Source of the DNA: an uncultured Emergencia sp.
GTDB lineage: Bacteria > Bacillota > Clostridia > Peptostreptococcales > Anaerovoracaceae
NCBI GenBank assembly: GCA_904420065.1
Contig: CAJFTU010000052.1
Coordinates: 48,872-112,871 of the forward strand
Direction: 5' to 3'
DNA: 64,000 nucleotides
In this document: positions 36,033-44,776 of the stretch, one piece after another
How the letters are laid out: every line of letters begins with the position of its first letter
Position numbering within the stretch: the stretch's first letter is position 1
The notes under the pieces: model-generated
The model's input: the letters and a program-made list of their open reading frames with translations, nothing else
Database searches by the model: none
What the model was told of the DNA's origin: nothing
Made by a program: the position numbers and the translations under genes

Positions 36033-36875
36033 CTACTCGTTCAGCGCTTTGGATAGGATTTCACCGAACACCTCCGCGCATCTTCTCACATCCTTTATAT
36101 TATTCCTGTTATTCCCCATTTCTATGAGCACGGATTTTTCACACAGCTCCTGATTGTACCAATAGGGGCGCTCCAGAATATTCCCCGTGTAACCGCCGTA
36201 GTCGGCGGCGGCGATTCCGTTCAGCCGGTCCAAAAAGGCCTTGTTGGCGCTGTAGGTGTTGGTCGTATTGCTCAGCACATAGGAATAGACGCTGCAGGTC
36301 TTCCCGTTTACTTTCTCCACCTGGCCGGCCACTTCCGCCGCTGTAGCGTCCCGGTGCAGGTCGATGATACATTCGATCGTCGGATATTTTTTGAGCAGAG
36401 CGGTCACCGTTTCATAGCTGCGCGAATAAGAATTGTTGTACGACGGATTATCGTGAAGGGTCTTGTCGTGAATCACGGCGATTCCGTTTTCTTCCAGAGT
36501 GGCTTCGAGCACATCTCCGGCGTCGCGAACCGTATTTTCCTCGGCCGTCGTATGGTAATTACCGGCAGAGGCCGGGAGATAGCTTTCCGTAGCGTGGGTG
36601 TGATAGATCAGTACTCTCGGCTTTCCGTTGTTCTTCTTCACCGCCTCGGTCTTTTCGCCGCTTTCTCCGGTATCTTCAGCAGTTACGGCACTGCTGCCGG
36701 CTTCCGCACCGGCGTCGGACGCTTCTACCACTTCCATGCAGGGCAGACTGCTCTCAATCAGCATAGCCGTCAGGCCTGCGCTGCCGGAAACCGCTGGCGC
36801 CGCAGACTTCAGCAGCACGGCAATCGTTACCAGATAGATAAAGATAAAAAAAATAATCGAGTTTTTTCTGCTCAT
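36033..36875 (-). CDS. spoIIP: Stage II sporulation protein P
   Basis: A 280-residue SpoIIP: a single N-terminal membrane segment (SIIFFIFIYLVTIAVLL), an acidic linker, and a periplasm-like amidase/endopeptidase domain starting around residue 90. SpoIIP works with SpoIID and SpoIIM to degrade septal peptidoglycan during engulfment. Visible are VLIYHTHATESY (metal His), IECIIDLHRDAT (about 165) and LIEMGNNRNN near 255, the standard motifs. It is 18 nt downstream of gpr. The protein is shorter than B. subtilis SpoIIP (401) because the linker is short, as often in Clostridia. Confidence 0.95.
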   Translation of the reverse strand: MSRKNSIIFFIFIYLVTIAVLLKSAAPAVSGSAGLTAMLIESSLPCMEVVEASDAGAEAGSSAVTAEDTGESGEKTEAVKKNNGKPRVLIYHTHATESYLPASAGNYHTTAEENTVRDAGDVLEATLEENGIAVIHDKTLHDNPSYNNSYSRSYETVTALLKKYPTIECIIDLHRDATAAEVAGQVEKVNGKTCSVYSYVLSNTTNTYSANKAFLDRLNGIAAADYGGYTGNILERPYWYNQELCEKSVLIEMGNNRNNIKDVRRCAEVFGEILSKALNE

Positions 36876-36893
36876 AATTCCCCCTGATATCCT

Positions 36894-37781
36894 CTAAGAG
36901 TATATGCCGGGGTGGAGAGTGATATTAATCGCTTTTGCAATTATGTCCGAAAAATATTTTATGATGATATCGATATCCGTAGACGTTACGACCATATCCA
37001 GTTTTTTTCTCTCAAAATAGCGCTCCGCTTCCTTTTCATCGATGCCCAGCTCCTCCATAGCCTCAAGAATCACGGTTTTCGAATCGATTACCGTAGGTAC
37101 GCCGACGGCGATGACCTTTGTTCCCAAAGTCTCCTCATTGAGCTGCTTTCTCACGTTCCCCATCCCTGCACCCGGGGAGATTCCCGTATCGCTGATCTGG
37201 ATGGTCGTACTTACCCTGTCTATATTTCTGGCGGCAAGAGCATCTATGGCGATAACCGCGTCCGGCCTGGTCATCTGCACGGCTCTTTCGATCAGTTCGG
37301 CAGTTTCCATACCCGTAGTGGCCGTGACTCCCGGTGCCATGCCGCACACGTTGGACATTTCCTCATCACCGTCGCAGTCGAAAAGCTTAAACAGATGGCC
37401 GGTAATTTTTACCTTTGAAACCGTATGGGGTCCCAGGCTGTCCGGAGTGACTTTTTCGTTACCCAGACCCACCACCAAAACCTTGAGAAAATAATGATGC
37501 CGGATCAGCCGGGAGAGCTGGTCCGCCAAAGCCCTGGCAGCCCTATTGACGATATCTTCTTTTTCCTCTGCAATACCGTCCACCTCCATAGTCACATACC
37601 TGCCGCATGGCTTTCCCAATATGGCCTCTCCTTTTGGGTTCACAATGTCGATGGTCGTTACCCGGATGTCCTGGTCGATCTGCTCCCTGCGCACGACAAC
37701 CCCGTCTTCTGCATCCGGCTTTTTTCCCGTTTCCTCCAGGTTTTCCACAGTCTCCACGGCCAAATCCGTTCTGTACTTCAT
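36894..37781 (-). CDS. gpr: Germination protease Gpr
   Basis: A 295-residue aspartic-type endoprotease that degrades small acid-soluble spore proteins during germination. The N-terminus MKYRTDLAVETVENL is the propeptide region typical of GPR, with the autoprocessing site expected shortly after. The core contains VVGLGNEKVTPDSLGPHTVSKV, CGMAPGVTATTGMETAE (about 148) and VIAIDALAARNIDRVSTTIQISDTGI (about 180). The gpr-spoIIP order, divergent from rpsT, matches Bacillus and Clostridium. Confidence 0.97.
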   Translation of the reverse strand: MKYRTDLAVETVENLEETGKKPDAEDGVVVRREQIDQDIRVTTIDIVNPKGEAILGKPCGRYVTMEVDGIAEEKEDIVNRAARALADQLSRLIRHHYFLKVLVVGLGNEKVTPDSLGPHTVSKVKITGHLFKLFDCDGDEEMSNVCGMAPGVTATTGMETAELIERAVQMTRPDAVIAIDALAARNIDRVSTTIQISDTGISPGAGMGNVRKQLNEETLGTKVIAVGVPTVIDSKTVILEAMEELGIDEKEAERYFERKKLDMVVTSTDIDIIIKYFSDIIAKAINITLHPGIYS

Positions 37782-37807
37782 CCTTTTCCTCCTCCGCTAT
37801 TTTTTTC

Positions 37808-37836
37808 TTGCTTTTTTCACATTGTTCGTATACAAT
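37808..37836 (+). promoter_or_regulatory. σA-type promoter of rpsT
   Basis: -35 TTGCTT (37808-37813), 17-nt spacer, -10 TACAAT (37831-37836), 58 nt before the start codon. Confidence 0.75.
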
Positions 37837-37894
37837 AGAGTGTGCGAATTTAGCGAAAAAAATTGCTAAAAATTTAATAGTGGGGTGAAAAATT

Positions 37895-38167
37895 ATGGCA
37901 AACATTAAATCCGCAAAGAAAAGAATCAAAGTCATCGACAGGAAAACGGCGAGAAACAGAAGAGTAAAGGATCATCTTAAGACCGTACTCAAGAGTTTCG
38001 ACAGCGCCATAGAAGCAGGCGATTTCGAGCAGGCCGCTGAAAAGCTGAAGCTGGCAGAAAAGAAGCTGATGCAGGCCGCTGCTAAAGGTACGATCAAAAA
38101 GCAGGCTGCTTCAAGAAAAGTTTCCAGACTGGCAAAAAGATTCAACGCTGCCAAAGCAGCGAAATAA
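37895..38167 (+). CDS. rpsT: 30S ribosomal protein S20
   Basis: A 90-residue S20, MANIKSAKKRIKVIDRKTARNRRVKDHLKTVLK at the start and a Lys/Ala-rich helical bundle throughout. It is an early-binding protein of the 16S 5' domain. Shine-Dalgarno GGGGTG, own promoter upstream and terminator downstream make it a single-gene unit divergent from gpr. Confidence 0.98.
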   Translation: MANIKSAKKRIKVIDRKTARNRRVKDHLKTVLKSFDSAIEAGDFEQAAEKLKLAEKKLMQAAAKGTIKKQAASRKVSRLAKRFNAAKAAK

Positions 38168-38218
38168 GTCTCACCCGTCCCCACCAGTGTATAAGTTAAA
38201 TACACATGCGAGAGCAGC

Positions 38219-38250
38219 AAAAACGATGGATGTGTCTCCCATCGTTTTTT
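38219..38250 (+). terminator. Intrinsic terminator of rpsT
   Basis: Stem AAAACGATGG/CCATCGTTTT with a 9-nt loop and a T6 run (38245-38250). Confidence 0.9.
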
Positions 38251-38298
38251 CTTTATCTTAACATTCATTACAGTATATAAAGAAAGGAAGTGTGTTTT

Positions 38299-39003
38299 AT
38301 GTCACTGCATATCGGAGCCGAAAAGGGACAGATCGCCGAAACCGTTCTCATGCCCGGCGATCCTCTCAGAGCCAAATTCATCGCGGAAAATTTCCTGGAT
38401 AGTCCGGTTCTCTACTCGGAAGTCCGCAATATGTACGGTTATACCGGCACCTATCGCGGAGTACCTGTTTCCGTACAGGGAAGCGGCATGGGCATGCCTT
38501 CCATGGGCATCTATTCCTATGAACTGTTCAGCGAATACGGTGTAGAGAATATCATACGCATCGGAACAGCCGGCGCATTCCACGACAGCATAAAGGTCGG
38601 CGACATACTGGTTGCACTGGCCGCATCCACGGATTCCAATTATCAGCATGCCTTCAATCTGCCGGGACAGTATTCCCCTTCGGCCAGCTTTGACCTTTTG
38701 ACCAAAGTCATCGACGCGGGAAAGGAAAACAACATTCCGTTCAAAGCCGGAAATACGGTCTCCTGCGACGTATTCTACGAGCTCGGAGATAGCTGGTGGA
38801 AACAGTGGGCTTCTATGGACGTCCTCGCAGTGGAGATGGAAGCCGCCGCCCTGTATATGAACGCCGCTTACCACGGAAAAAAGGCGTTGGCCATGATGAC
38901 CATCAGCGATCACTTCGTAACAGGAGAAAGAGCTTCTGTTGAAGAACGGCAGAACACGTTTACCGATATGATGAAACTGGCTCTCGAAGCCGCAATAGGA
39001 TAA
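38299..39003 (+). CDS. deoD: Purine-nucleoside phosphorylase, DeoD type
   Basis: A 234-residue hexameric PNP that cleaves purine (deoxy)nucleosides with phosphate for salvage. It starts MSLHIGAEKGQIAETVLMPGDPLRAKFIAENFL, with the phosphate loop MPGDP, and contains QGSGMGMPSMGIYSYEL, RIGTAGA (about 88) and VEMEAAALYMNA (about 180), then SDHFVTGE. ATG 38299 follows AAGGAAG at 9 nt; a GTG three codons upstream is less likely. Its own terminator follows. Confidence 0.97.
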   Translation: MSLHIGAEKGQIAETVLMPGDPLRAKFIAENFLDSPVLYSEVRNMYGYTGTYRGVPVSVQGSGMGMPSMGIYSYELFSEYGVENIIRIGTAGAFHDSIKVGDILVALAASTDSNYQHAFNLPGQYSPSASFDLLTKVIDAGKENNIPFKAGNTVSCDVFYELGDSWWKQWASMDVLAVEMEAAALYMNAAYHGKKALAMMTISDHFVTGERASVEERQNTFTDMMKLALEAAIG

Positions 39004-39015
39004 TCCGCAGCAAAA

Positions 39016-39059
39016 TGCCTGCCCTGCGTCTCAACATAGATGCGGGGCAGGCATTTTTT
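39016..39059 (+). terminator. Intrinsic terminator of deoD
   Basis: Stem TGCCTGCCCTGC / GCGGGGCAGGCA (one G-U pair) followed by TTTTTT (39054-39059). Confidence 0.9.
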
Positions 39060-39065
39060 CTGCAG

Positions 39066-39497
39066 TCAGAGATAGGCCATCAACTTCCTGTACAGTTCAA
39101 ATTCCAATCCGATGAGCCGACTGGCCAGAGAAAGCTCCTGCTGACCGGCTTCTTTGTACTGGCGAATATACTTGCTCAGGGATTTTATTCCCATATTGCA
39201 GCCGTCAGCGAGCAGATCGGCAGCGTGGCTGTCGTCGCCGTCCACCATCATTTTTACCTCTGTTGTGAATCGCATCACCGCTTTAGCTACGGAAGGCGGA
39301 TCCTTCTCATCTTCACCCTGATCGTTGAGCATCTGATGACATTGGTCGCCGATCTCTGCGTGTTTTTGGCTGTAATCGTCGATCAGCGCCAAAAGGGTTT
39401 CATCCTTGACAAACTCCCTGACCTGGCCGAAACTGTCCGTAGCGTTTTTGCAGCCCGAGTTCACTTCTTTTAGCAGTTTAACACTGTCTTCGTTCAA
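39066..39497 (-). CDS. Ferritin-like four-helix-bundle protein (DUF2383 type)
   Basis: A 143-residue, acidic, all-helical protein: NEDSVKLLKEVNSGCKNATDSFGQVREFVKDETLLALIDDYSQKHAEIGDQCHQML in the first two helices and ELSLASRLIGLEFELYRKLMAYL in the last. The layout resembles PA2169/DUF2383 ferritin-like proteins, several of which are stress-induced. Glu and His residues that could bind a di-metal site (QKHAEIGDQCHQ) are present but I cannot confirm a site. Single gene, convergent with deoD; function unknown. Confidence 0.65.
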   Translation of the reverse strand: MNEDSVKLLKEVNSGCKNATDSFGQVREFVKDETLLALIDDYSQKHAEIGDQCHQMLNDQGEDEKDPPSVAKAVMRFTTEVKMMVDGDDSHAADLLADGCNMGIKSLSKYIRQYKEAGQQELSLASRLIGLEFELYRKLMAYL

Positions 39498-39608
39498 CCC
39501 TCCTCACTCCTTTCGCAAAGTAGTATGCGCAAAATGAATCCCGATTATCAGCCGATATGGCAGGGATCCTGATGCGATAAACCCCTCTCCTGCGGGCCGA
39601 TAGGCAAA

Positions 39609-39648
39609 AGCGCCGCAAAATCTTCGTTTTCCACGATTCTGCGGCGCT
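39609..39648 (-). terminator. Intrinsic terminator of nadE
   Basis: Stem AGCGCCGCA(A)AATC / GATT(C)TGCGGCGCT with a loop of about 12 nt. On the minus strand it is followed by TTTTGCC; on the plus strand by CTTTTT, so it could serve both directions. Confidence 0.8.
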
Positions 39649-39683
39649 CTTTTTACTCTATTTACCTTTTGGGCTGATTTCCG

Positions 39684-40448
39684 TCAGCAGTCCTGAGCCT
39701 TCACCGGTCCGTCGTAAGGAAACGACGGCATCAGCTCCAGCTTGAACTTGTTCATTTTACGCTTCTGATCGATCTTGGCCCTGATTTCCTGATCTTCGCA
39801 GACTCCTGTGCGGATGTAATTATCCAGCACCGCGTAAGTGAATCCCAGGTTCTCCTCATCGGTCTTTCCCGATAAGCCGTCGATAGGAACCTTGTATACC
39901 AGTTTGTCCGGAAGTCCCAGCTCTGTCCCGATCGCTCTTACCTCCTGAACCGTCAGATGGGCGAGAGGGCTGAAATCTCCGGCTGCATCCCCATATCGGG
40001 TGGAATATCCCACCCAGTCCTCGGACAGATTGCAGGTATTAGCTACCCTTCCGTTCATCGACTGGGCTACGGCATAAGTTGCAGCCATGCGCAGTCTGGC
40101 AGGAAGATTGGTTCTGGTCTGCTTTGACACCTCCGCCGGCAGCTTTTCCTGAAGTTCTTTAAGCATCCCCTCGTAACTGTCCCTTATGTTTACAACGGCG
40201 TGGTCGATTCCGAGGTGAGAAACGAGAAGCTTAGAGGCGTCGATGTCGGCCTGCTCTCCGTTAGGCAGCAATACGCCGAAGACACGATCTTTCCCCAGAG
40301 CCTGAACACACAGCGCGGCTACCACCGAGCTGTCCTTTCCGCCGCTTATGGCGACTACCGCTTTGCAGTCCTTCCCGTTGCGTTCAAAAAAGTCGCGTAT
40401 CCACTCTACTAACTGTTCTTTTACCTTTCTGGCGTCAAATTCGTACAT
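39684..40448 (-). CDS. nadE: NAD+ synthetase, ammonia-dependent form
   Basis: A 254-residue N-type ATP pyrophosphatase converting deamido-NAD to NAD with ammonia. There is no glutaminase domain. The PP-loop is VAISGGKDSSVVAALC (about residues 31-46). Further family blocks are TRTNLPARLRMAATYAVAQ, NTCNLSEDWVGYSTRYGDAAGDFSPLAHL and KVPIDGLSGKTDEENLGF. It lies 13 nt after a nicotinamidase-like gene, so the two encode consecutive parts of NAD salvage, with PncB and NadD elsewhere. Confidence 0.96.
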   Translation of the reverse strand: MYEFDARKVKEQLVEWIRDFFERNGKDCKAVVAISGGKDSSVVAALCVQALGKDRVFGVLLPNGEQADIDASKLLVSHLGIDHAVVNIRDSYEGMLKELQEKLPAEVSKQTRTNLPARLRMAATYAVAQSMNGRVANTCNLSEDWVGYSTRYGDAAGDFSPLAHLTVQEVRAIGTELGLPDKLVYKVPIDGLSGKTDEENLGFTYAVLDNYIRTGVCEDQEIRAKIDQKRKMNKFKLELMPSFPYDGPVKAQDC

Positions 40449-40461
40449 CTTCGCTCACTCC

Positions 40462-40998
40462 TTACTTCTCCACGATGATCTGACAGGATTTCATCGCCTC
40501 AAGGGCATGCTCGTGACTTTCCGGGGTGACTCCGGCGCAGCAGTCTGCAGCGACTCTGATCACTGTTTCCGGAAAAGCTGCTTTTAAAATCAACCCGTTT
40601 GAAATTACACAGATATCCGTGCACACGCCGCAGAGAACGATCTCCTCCGGCGCGCCGCCCAGTCTGCCGCACAGCTGCTGCGGCAGCTTCAGCGATCCAA
40701 AAGTTTCCTTATCAAAAATATCTTCTTTCCTGGCATAGTGCCTGAGGCTTTCCACAATCTGCCAGCCATCACTTCCCCGGAGACAGTGCGGAACAGGCAG
40801 CATCTTCCCCTCCTGGGTTTCCATGTAGTTCTCTCCATGGGTATCCCTGGTAAAAAACACTTCTGCGCCTGCATTCCTGTATTCCTTGATCTTATTCTCC
40901 ACATTCTTCAGGATTGCTTCCGCCTCCTTGTTAGCAAGGGCTCCCGTCACAAAATCGTTCTGCATGTCGATCACGATCAGCGCTGTTTTAGATTTCAT
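40462..40998 (-). CDS. Isochorismatase-like cysteine hydrolase, probable nicotinamidase
   Basis: A 178-residue cysteine hydrolase. The triad is visible: Asp in ALIVIDMQNDF (residue 10), Lys in IFDKETFGSL (about 93) and nucleophilic Cys in LCGVCTDICV (about 127). FFTRDTHGENY supplies Asp/His of the PncA-type metal site. Nicotinamidase converts nicotinamide to nicotinate, and adjacency to nadE makes this the best assignment. Other amidohydrolases of the fold remain possible. Start taken as MKSKTALIV; an in-frame start five codons upstream is less well placed. Confidence 0.82.
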   Translation of the reverse strand: MKSKTALIVIDMQNDFVTGALANKEAEAILKNVENKIKEYRNAGAEVFFTRDTHGENYMETQEGKMLPVPHCLRGSDGWQIVESLRHYARKEDIFDKETFGSLKLPQQLCGRLGGAPEEIVLCGVCTDICVISNGLILKAAFPETVIRVAADCCAGVTPESHEHALEAMKSCQIIVEK

Positions 40999-41093
40999 TT
41001 CGATTCTCCTCATCGCATCGGTTTTGCATACCGGATAGTCTCATACCGGTTTTTACCAGTATACCGCAAAACTCAACGTTGGTCAAAAGCATT

Positions 41094-41696
41094 TCAATGA
41101 GAAGGGAGAAAAACGATCGGAATCCTGCCTTTAACTGCCTTTTCCAGAAACAGTGGGCCGAAATCCCGTCCATCTCCATCGACGGACAGGGCCAGATCAA
41201 AATACTTTCTCGGTATTCCCCGAAGGCTGCTGTACACATCGCTGCAGGCAATCCCGGTAGACATGCGAAAGTAAAGCGACAACATCAGGTTTTTGAGCCG
41301 GATTAAATAAGGTTCCTGATGGTGTTTCAGATTCCGCGTCCCCAGGATGATCCCCTCCTTCTCCTGTTCCAGCTGATCGCAGACCTTGAATATATCTTCC
41401 GCGGGAAACTGACCGTCCTCATCAGCCGTAACGATGCCTGTCACTTCCGGACAGTGTCCGGTTACGTACTCTATGCCGGTCTTTATGGCTGCTCCCTTGC
41501 CAAGCCGGTGGCGATGATGGAGCACCGTACAGCCTCTTTCTCCAATCTGACTTAAAATCCGCGAATAGACAATATCGCCCTCGCAGCCGTCGTCTACGAC
41601 CAGAACCCGGATATCTTCCCGTGCATTCAGCTGGTCGATGAGGCGGAACAGCTGCTCGTCAGGGCAGTCTGACGGAATAATAATTCCGATTCCCAT
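41094..41696 (-). CDS. Short glycosyltransferase family 2 protein
   Basis: A 200-residue GT-A fold transferase of the dolichyl-phosphate mannose synthase/YkcC class. Visible are the nucleotide-binding start MGIGIIIPSDCPDEQL, VVDDGCEG in place of the commoner VDDGS, RLGKGAAIKTGIEYVTG and TADEDGQF, which stands for the DADGQ metal motif. It stops at IPIVFLPSH, about where the family usually continues with a further strand and tail, so it may be C-terminally truncated. Start placed at ATG 41696, with GGGGG 9 nt upstream; longer in-frame starts exist at 41720 and 41753. No sugar-biosynthesis genes are adjacent. Confidence 0.75.
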   Translation of the reverse strand: MGIGIIIPSDCPDEQLFRLIDQLNAREDIRVLVVDDGCEGDIVYSRILSQIGERGCTVLHHRHRLGKGAAIKTGIEYVTGHCPEVTGIVTADEDGQFPAEDIFKVCDQLEQEKEGIILGTRNLKHHQEPYLIRLKNLMLSLYFRMSTGIACSDVYSSLRGIPRKYFDLALSVDGDGRDFGPLFLEKAVKGRIPIVFLPSH

Positions 41697-41831
41697 AAAA
41701 TACACCCCCATTACATTTTCCATATCACATCGCTTCTCTACCTTACTCCCCATCGTTGTGGCCTGAGTGGAAACTCTGTGTCGTTTATGTGATTCTTCCC
41801 GCTGCTCAGGGAATTATTCTCCGGAGATTAA

Positions 41832-41860
41832 TTAACCAAAAATATGTGTATAAATACAAT
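41832..41860 (+). promoter_or_regulatory. Possible promoter of the hydrogenase-maturation unit
   Basis: -35 TTAACC (41832-41837), 17-nt spacer, -10 TACAAT (41855-41860). A second -10-like TAGAAT at 41872-41877 has no matching -35. Confidence 0.35.
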
Positions 41861-41932
41861 AATTTTTATGTTAGAATAAAGTCAAACTTTAAGCGGTACT
41901 TCCAGGTAATACAAACAGAAAGGAAATCTTCT

Positions 41933-42178
41933 ATGGAAAAACGAGTTGCACTGCTGTCCATCATCGTTAAAGATGCGGAAGCGGTAGAAAGCCTGAACAG
42001 GCTTCTTCACGAGTACGCCGATTACATCATCGGCAGGCAGGGAATCCCCTATCGTGAGAAAAACATCCATATCATCAGCGTAGCTATGGACGCCCCGACC
42101 GACGAAATCAACGCGCTCTGCGGCAGAATCGGCCGAATAAGCGGAGTCAACAGCAAGGTTGTCTACGCCAATGAATAG
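41933..42178 (+). CDS. TM1266-type [FeFe]-hydrogenase system regulator
   Basis: An 81-residue ACT/NikR-C-like protein, starting MEKRVALLSIIVKDAEAVESLN and ending GINRISGVNSK-like GRIGRISGVNSKVVYANE. Proteins of this family (iron-only hydrogenase system putative regulator) are encoded beside hydE/hydG/hydF in many anaerobes; the ligand is unknown. ATG 41933 has AAAGGAAA upstream. The 3' end overlaps the start of hydE by 8 nt, so the pair is translationally coupled. Confidence 0.85.
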   Translation: MEKRVALLSIIVKDAEAVESLNRLLHEYADYIIGRQGIPYREKNIHIISVAMDAPTDEINALCGRIGRISGVNSKVVYANE

Positions 42179-43223
42179 CCAAATCAAACGGCTCGTACAG
42201 CTTCTGGAGGAGACCCACGGACTGAGCGACGAGCAGTTCGCCCTTCTCCTCACTGCTGAAGACGATCAGCTGTCGGCCTGCCTGTCGGAAAGGGCGAGGG
42301 CCGTCAGAGAAAAGTATTACGGACGCAGCGTCTACATCCGCGGCCTGATCGAGTTTACAAATTACTGTAAAAACGACTGTTTCTACTGCGGTATCCGGAA
42401 AAGTCAGCCTTCCGTCAGCCGTTACCGTCTGACGGAAGAGCAGATTCTGCAGTGCTGCGCCGTAGGATACCGGTTAGGATTTCGCACCTTCGTCCTGCAG
42501 GGCGGAGAGGATCCCTACTGGAACGACGACCGGCTCTGCGGCCTGGTCGCCGCAGTTAAAACCGGACACCCCGACTGCGCCGTCACCCTGTCCGTCGGCG
42601 AACGAAGCCGTGAAAGCTATCAGAAGCTCTTTGACGCAGGCGCCGACAGATATCTTCTGCGTCACGAAACCGCCGATCCGGCCCACTACCGGAGTCTCCA
42701 TCCGGAAGAAATGGATGCCGCAAATCGTCTGCGGTGTCTGAATGCGCTGAAAGAAATCGGCTATCAGACCGGCTGCGGCTTCATGGTCGGTTCTCCCGGC
42801 CAGACCATTGGCCACATCGTCAAAGATCTTCAGTTCATCCGACAGTTCAGACCCCAAATGGTCGGTATAGGGCCGTTTATCCCGGCGGCAGGAACCCCGT
42901 TTGAAAGTCAACCAAAAGGTTCATCAGAGTTAACAATAAAACTCTTAAGCATGATTCGATTAATGCTTCCGTCCGTTTTGCTTCCTGCCACGACAGCCCT
43001 CGGCACCGCAGAGAAAGATGGTCGGGAGCGAGGCATTCAGGCCGGCGCCAACGTGATCATGCCGAACCTTTCTCCCGCAGATGTCCGGCAAAAATATCAA
43101 CTGTACAACGACAAGCTGTCTACAGGAGAAGAAGCTGCCGAAAGCGTGGCCAAACTGCGCTCCTCCATGGAAAAAATCGGTTATAACGTAGTCACCGACC
43201 GGGGCGACTACCTTACAGAATAG
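42171..43223 (+). CDS. hydE: [FeFe]-hydrogenase maturation radical SAM enzyme HydE
   Basis: A 350-residue radical SAM enzyme that helps build the azadithiolate/organometallic part of the H-cluster. The cluster motif is NYCKNDCFYCGIRKSQ (CxxxCxxC, about residues 64-71), then FVLQGGEDPYW (about 103), LRHETADP and GTPFESQP. ATG 42171 overlaps the upstream gene. hydG begins 122 nt downstream. A hydrogenase structural gene is not in the window. Confidence 0.96.
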   Translation: MNSQIKRLVQLLEETHGLSDEQFALLLTAEDDQLSACLSERARAVREKYYGRSVYIRGLIEFTNYCKNDCFYCGIRKSQPSVSRYRLTEEQILQCCAVGYRLGFRTFVLQGGEDPYWNDDRLCGLVAAVKTGHPDCAVTLSVGERSRESYQKLFDAGADRYLLRHETADPAHYRSLHPEEMDAANRLRCLNALKEIGYQTGCGFMVGSPGQTIGHIVKDLQFIRQFRPQMVGIGPFIPAAGTPFESQPKGSSELTIKLLSMIRLMLPSVLLPATTALGTAEKDGRERGIQAGANVIMPNLSPADVRQKYQLYNDKLSTGEEAAESVAKLRSSMEKIGYNVVTDRGDYLTE

Positions 43224-43345
43224 CAGAACAGATCCACCATTTCGCGGAAAACGGAAATATCCCCCGCCCTTTCCGCATCAATAAAACTAACGGGAAAGCC
43301 CGGAGTTTTTCCGAACCTGACCCGAAAGAAAGGAAGAGACCAAAC

Positions 43346-44776
43346 ATGTACAATCCAAAATCACGAAAAGCAGAAGAGTTCATCTGTCACGACGAAATCC
43401 TCGAATCGCTGAAATATGCAGATGAAAACAAGGACAACCGGGAATTGATTCGTCAGATCCTGGATAAGGCCGCCCTGCGAAAGGGAATCACTCACAGAGA
43501 AGCCTCTGTACTTCTATCCTGCGAAGATCAGGAAACGACAGAGAAAATTTACGCTCTTGCCGAACAGCTGAAAAAAGACTTCTATGGCAACCGCATCGTC
43601 ATGTTCGCTCCGCTGTATCTGTCCAACTACTGTGTCAACGGCTGCGTCTACTGTCCGTATCACCTTCAGAACAAGCATATCGCCAGAAAAAAGCTGAACC
43701 AGGACGACGTGCGCAGAGAAGTCATCGCCCTTCAGGACATGGGGCACAAGCGGCTGGCTCTCGAAGCCGGAGAAGATCCGGTGAACAACCCTATCGAATA
43801 TATTCTGGAATGCATCAAAACGGTGTATTCCATCAATCATAAAAACGGCGCTATCCGCAGAGTCAATGTGAATATCGCCGCAACTACAGAAGAGGAGTAC
43901 AGGATGCTGAAAGAGGCCGGCATCGGTACATATATCCTCTTTCAGGAGACCTATCACAAAGAAAGCTATGAAAAGCTCCATCCGACGGGGCCGAAGCACA
44001 ATTATGCGTGGCACACCGAGGCCATGGACCGCGCTATGGATGCAGGCATCGACGATGTGGGGCTCGGAGTGCTCTTCGGCCTGGATATGTACCGCTATGA
44101 ACTGGCCGGACTTCTGATGCACGCCGAGCACCTTGAAGCCGTTCACGGCGTAGGCCCTCACACCATCAGCGTACCCCGGGTTCGTCCGGCGGACGACGTG
44201 GATCCGGCAGATTTTGACGGCGGTGTAGAAGGCGGCATCACCGACGATCTCTTTGCTAAGATCATCGCCATTATTCGCATAGCCGTTCCATACACCGGCA
44301 TGATCATGTCTACCCGGGAAAGCCAGGCCATGCGTGCAAGAGCCCTTCATCTGGGAATTTCTCAGATCAGCGGCGCGTCAAAGACCAGCGTAGGCGGATA
44401 CGACGAACCGGAAGCAGAAGAAGACAATTCGGCCCAGTTCGAAGTCGATGACAACCGCACGTTGGATGAGGTTGTCAGATGGCTGATGGATATGGACTAT
44501 ATCCCCAGCTTCTGCACCGCCTGCTACCGCGAAGGCCGCACCGGAGACCGGTTTATGAGCCTGTGCAAAAGCGGTCAGATTTTAAACTGCTGTCACCCTA
44601 ACGCGCTGATGACACTGAAGGAATACCTGGTGGATTATGCCAGCCCGAAGACCCGGGAAATCGGCGAAGCGCTGATTGCCAAAGAACTGAACAATATTCC
44701 AAAAGATAAAGTGCGTCAGATTGCGTCAGACTATATCAAGGAGATAGAACATGGCAAGAGAGACTTCAGATTTTAA
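43346..44776 (+). CDS. hydG: [FeFe]-hydrogenase maturation radical SAM tyrosine lyase HydG
   Basis: A 476-residue ThiH-like enzyme that splits tyrosine to p-cresol, CO and cyanide and builds the Fe(CO)2(CN) synthon. The SAM cluster motif is NYCVNGCVYCPYH (CxxxCxxC, about residues 92-99). The HydG-specific C-terminal cluster ligands FCTACYREGRTGDRFMSLC (C-x2-C-x22-C) are near 391-420. EAGEDPVNNP and LGVLFGLDMYRYE are family blocks. Overlaps hydF by 26 nt. Confidence 0.98.
   Translation: MYNPKSRKAEEFICHDEILESLKYADENKDNRELIRQILDKAALRKGITHREASVLLSCEDQETTEKIYALAEQLKKDFYGNRIVMFAPLYLSNYCVNGCVYCPYHLQNKHIARKKLNQDDVRREVIALQDMGHKRLALEAGEDPVNNPIEYILECIKTVYSINHKNGAIRRVNVNIAATTEEEYRMLKEAGIGTYILFQETYHKESYEKLHPTGPKHNYAWHTEAMDRAMDAGIDDVGLGVLFGLDMYRYELAGLLMHAEHLEAVHGVGPHTISVPRVRPADDVDPADFDGGVEGGITDDLFAKIIAIIRIAVPYTGMIMSTRESQAMRARALHLGISQISGASKTSVGGYDEPEAEEDNSAQFEVDDNRTLDEVVRWLMDMDYIPSFCTACYREGRTGDRFMSLCKSGQILNCCHPNALMTLKEYLVDYASPKTREIGEALIAKELNNIPKDKVRQIASDYIKEIEHGKRDFRF

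Noticed and set aside
42159..42170. GTG start four codons upstream of the hydE ATG
   Set aside because: The ATG at 42171 has better placement at the end of the upstream gene and the extra residues add nothing conserved.
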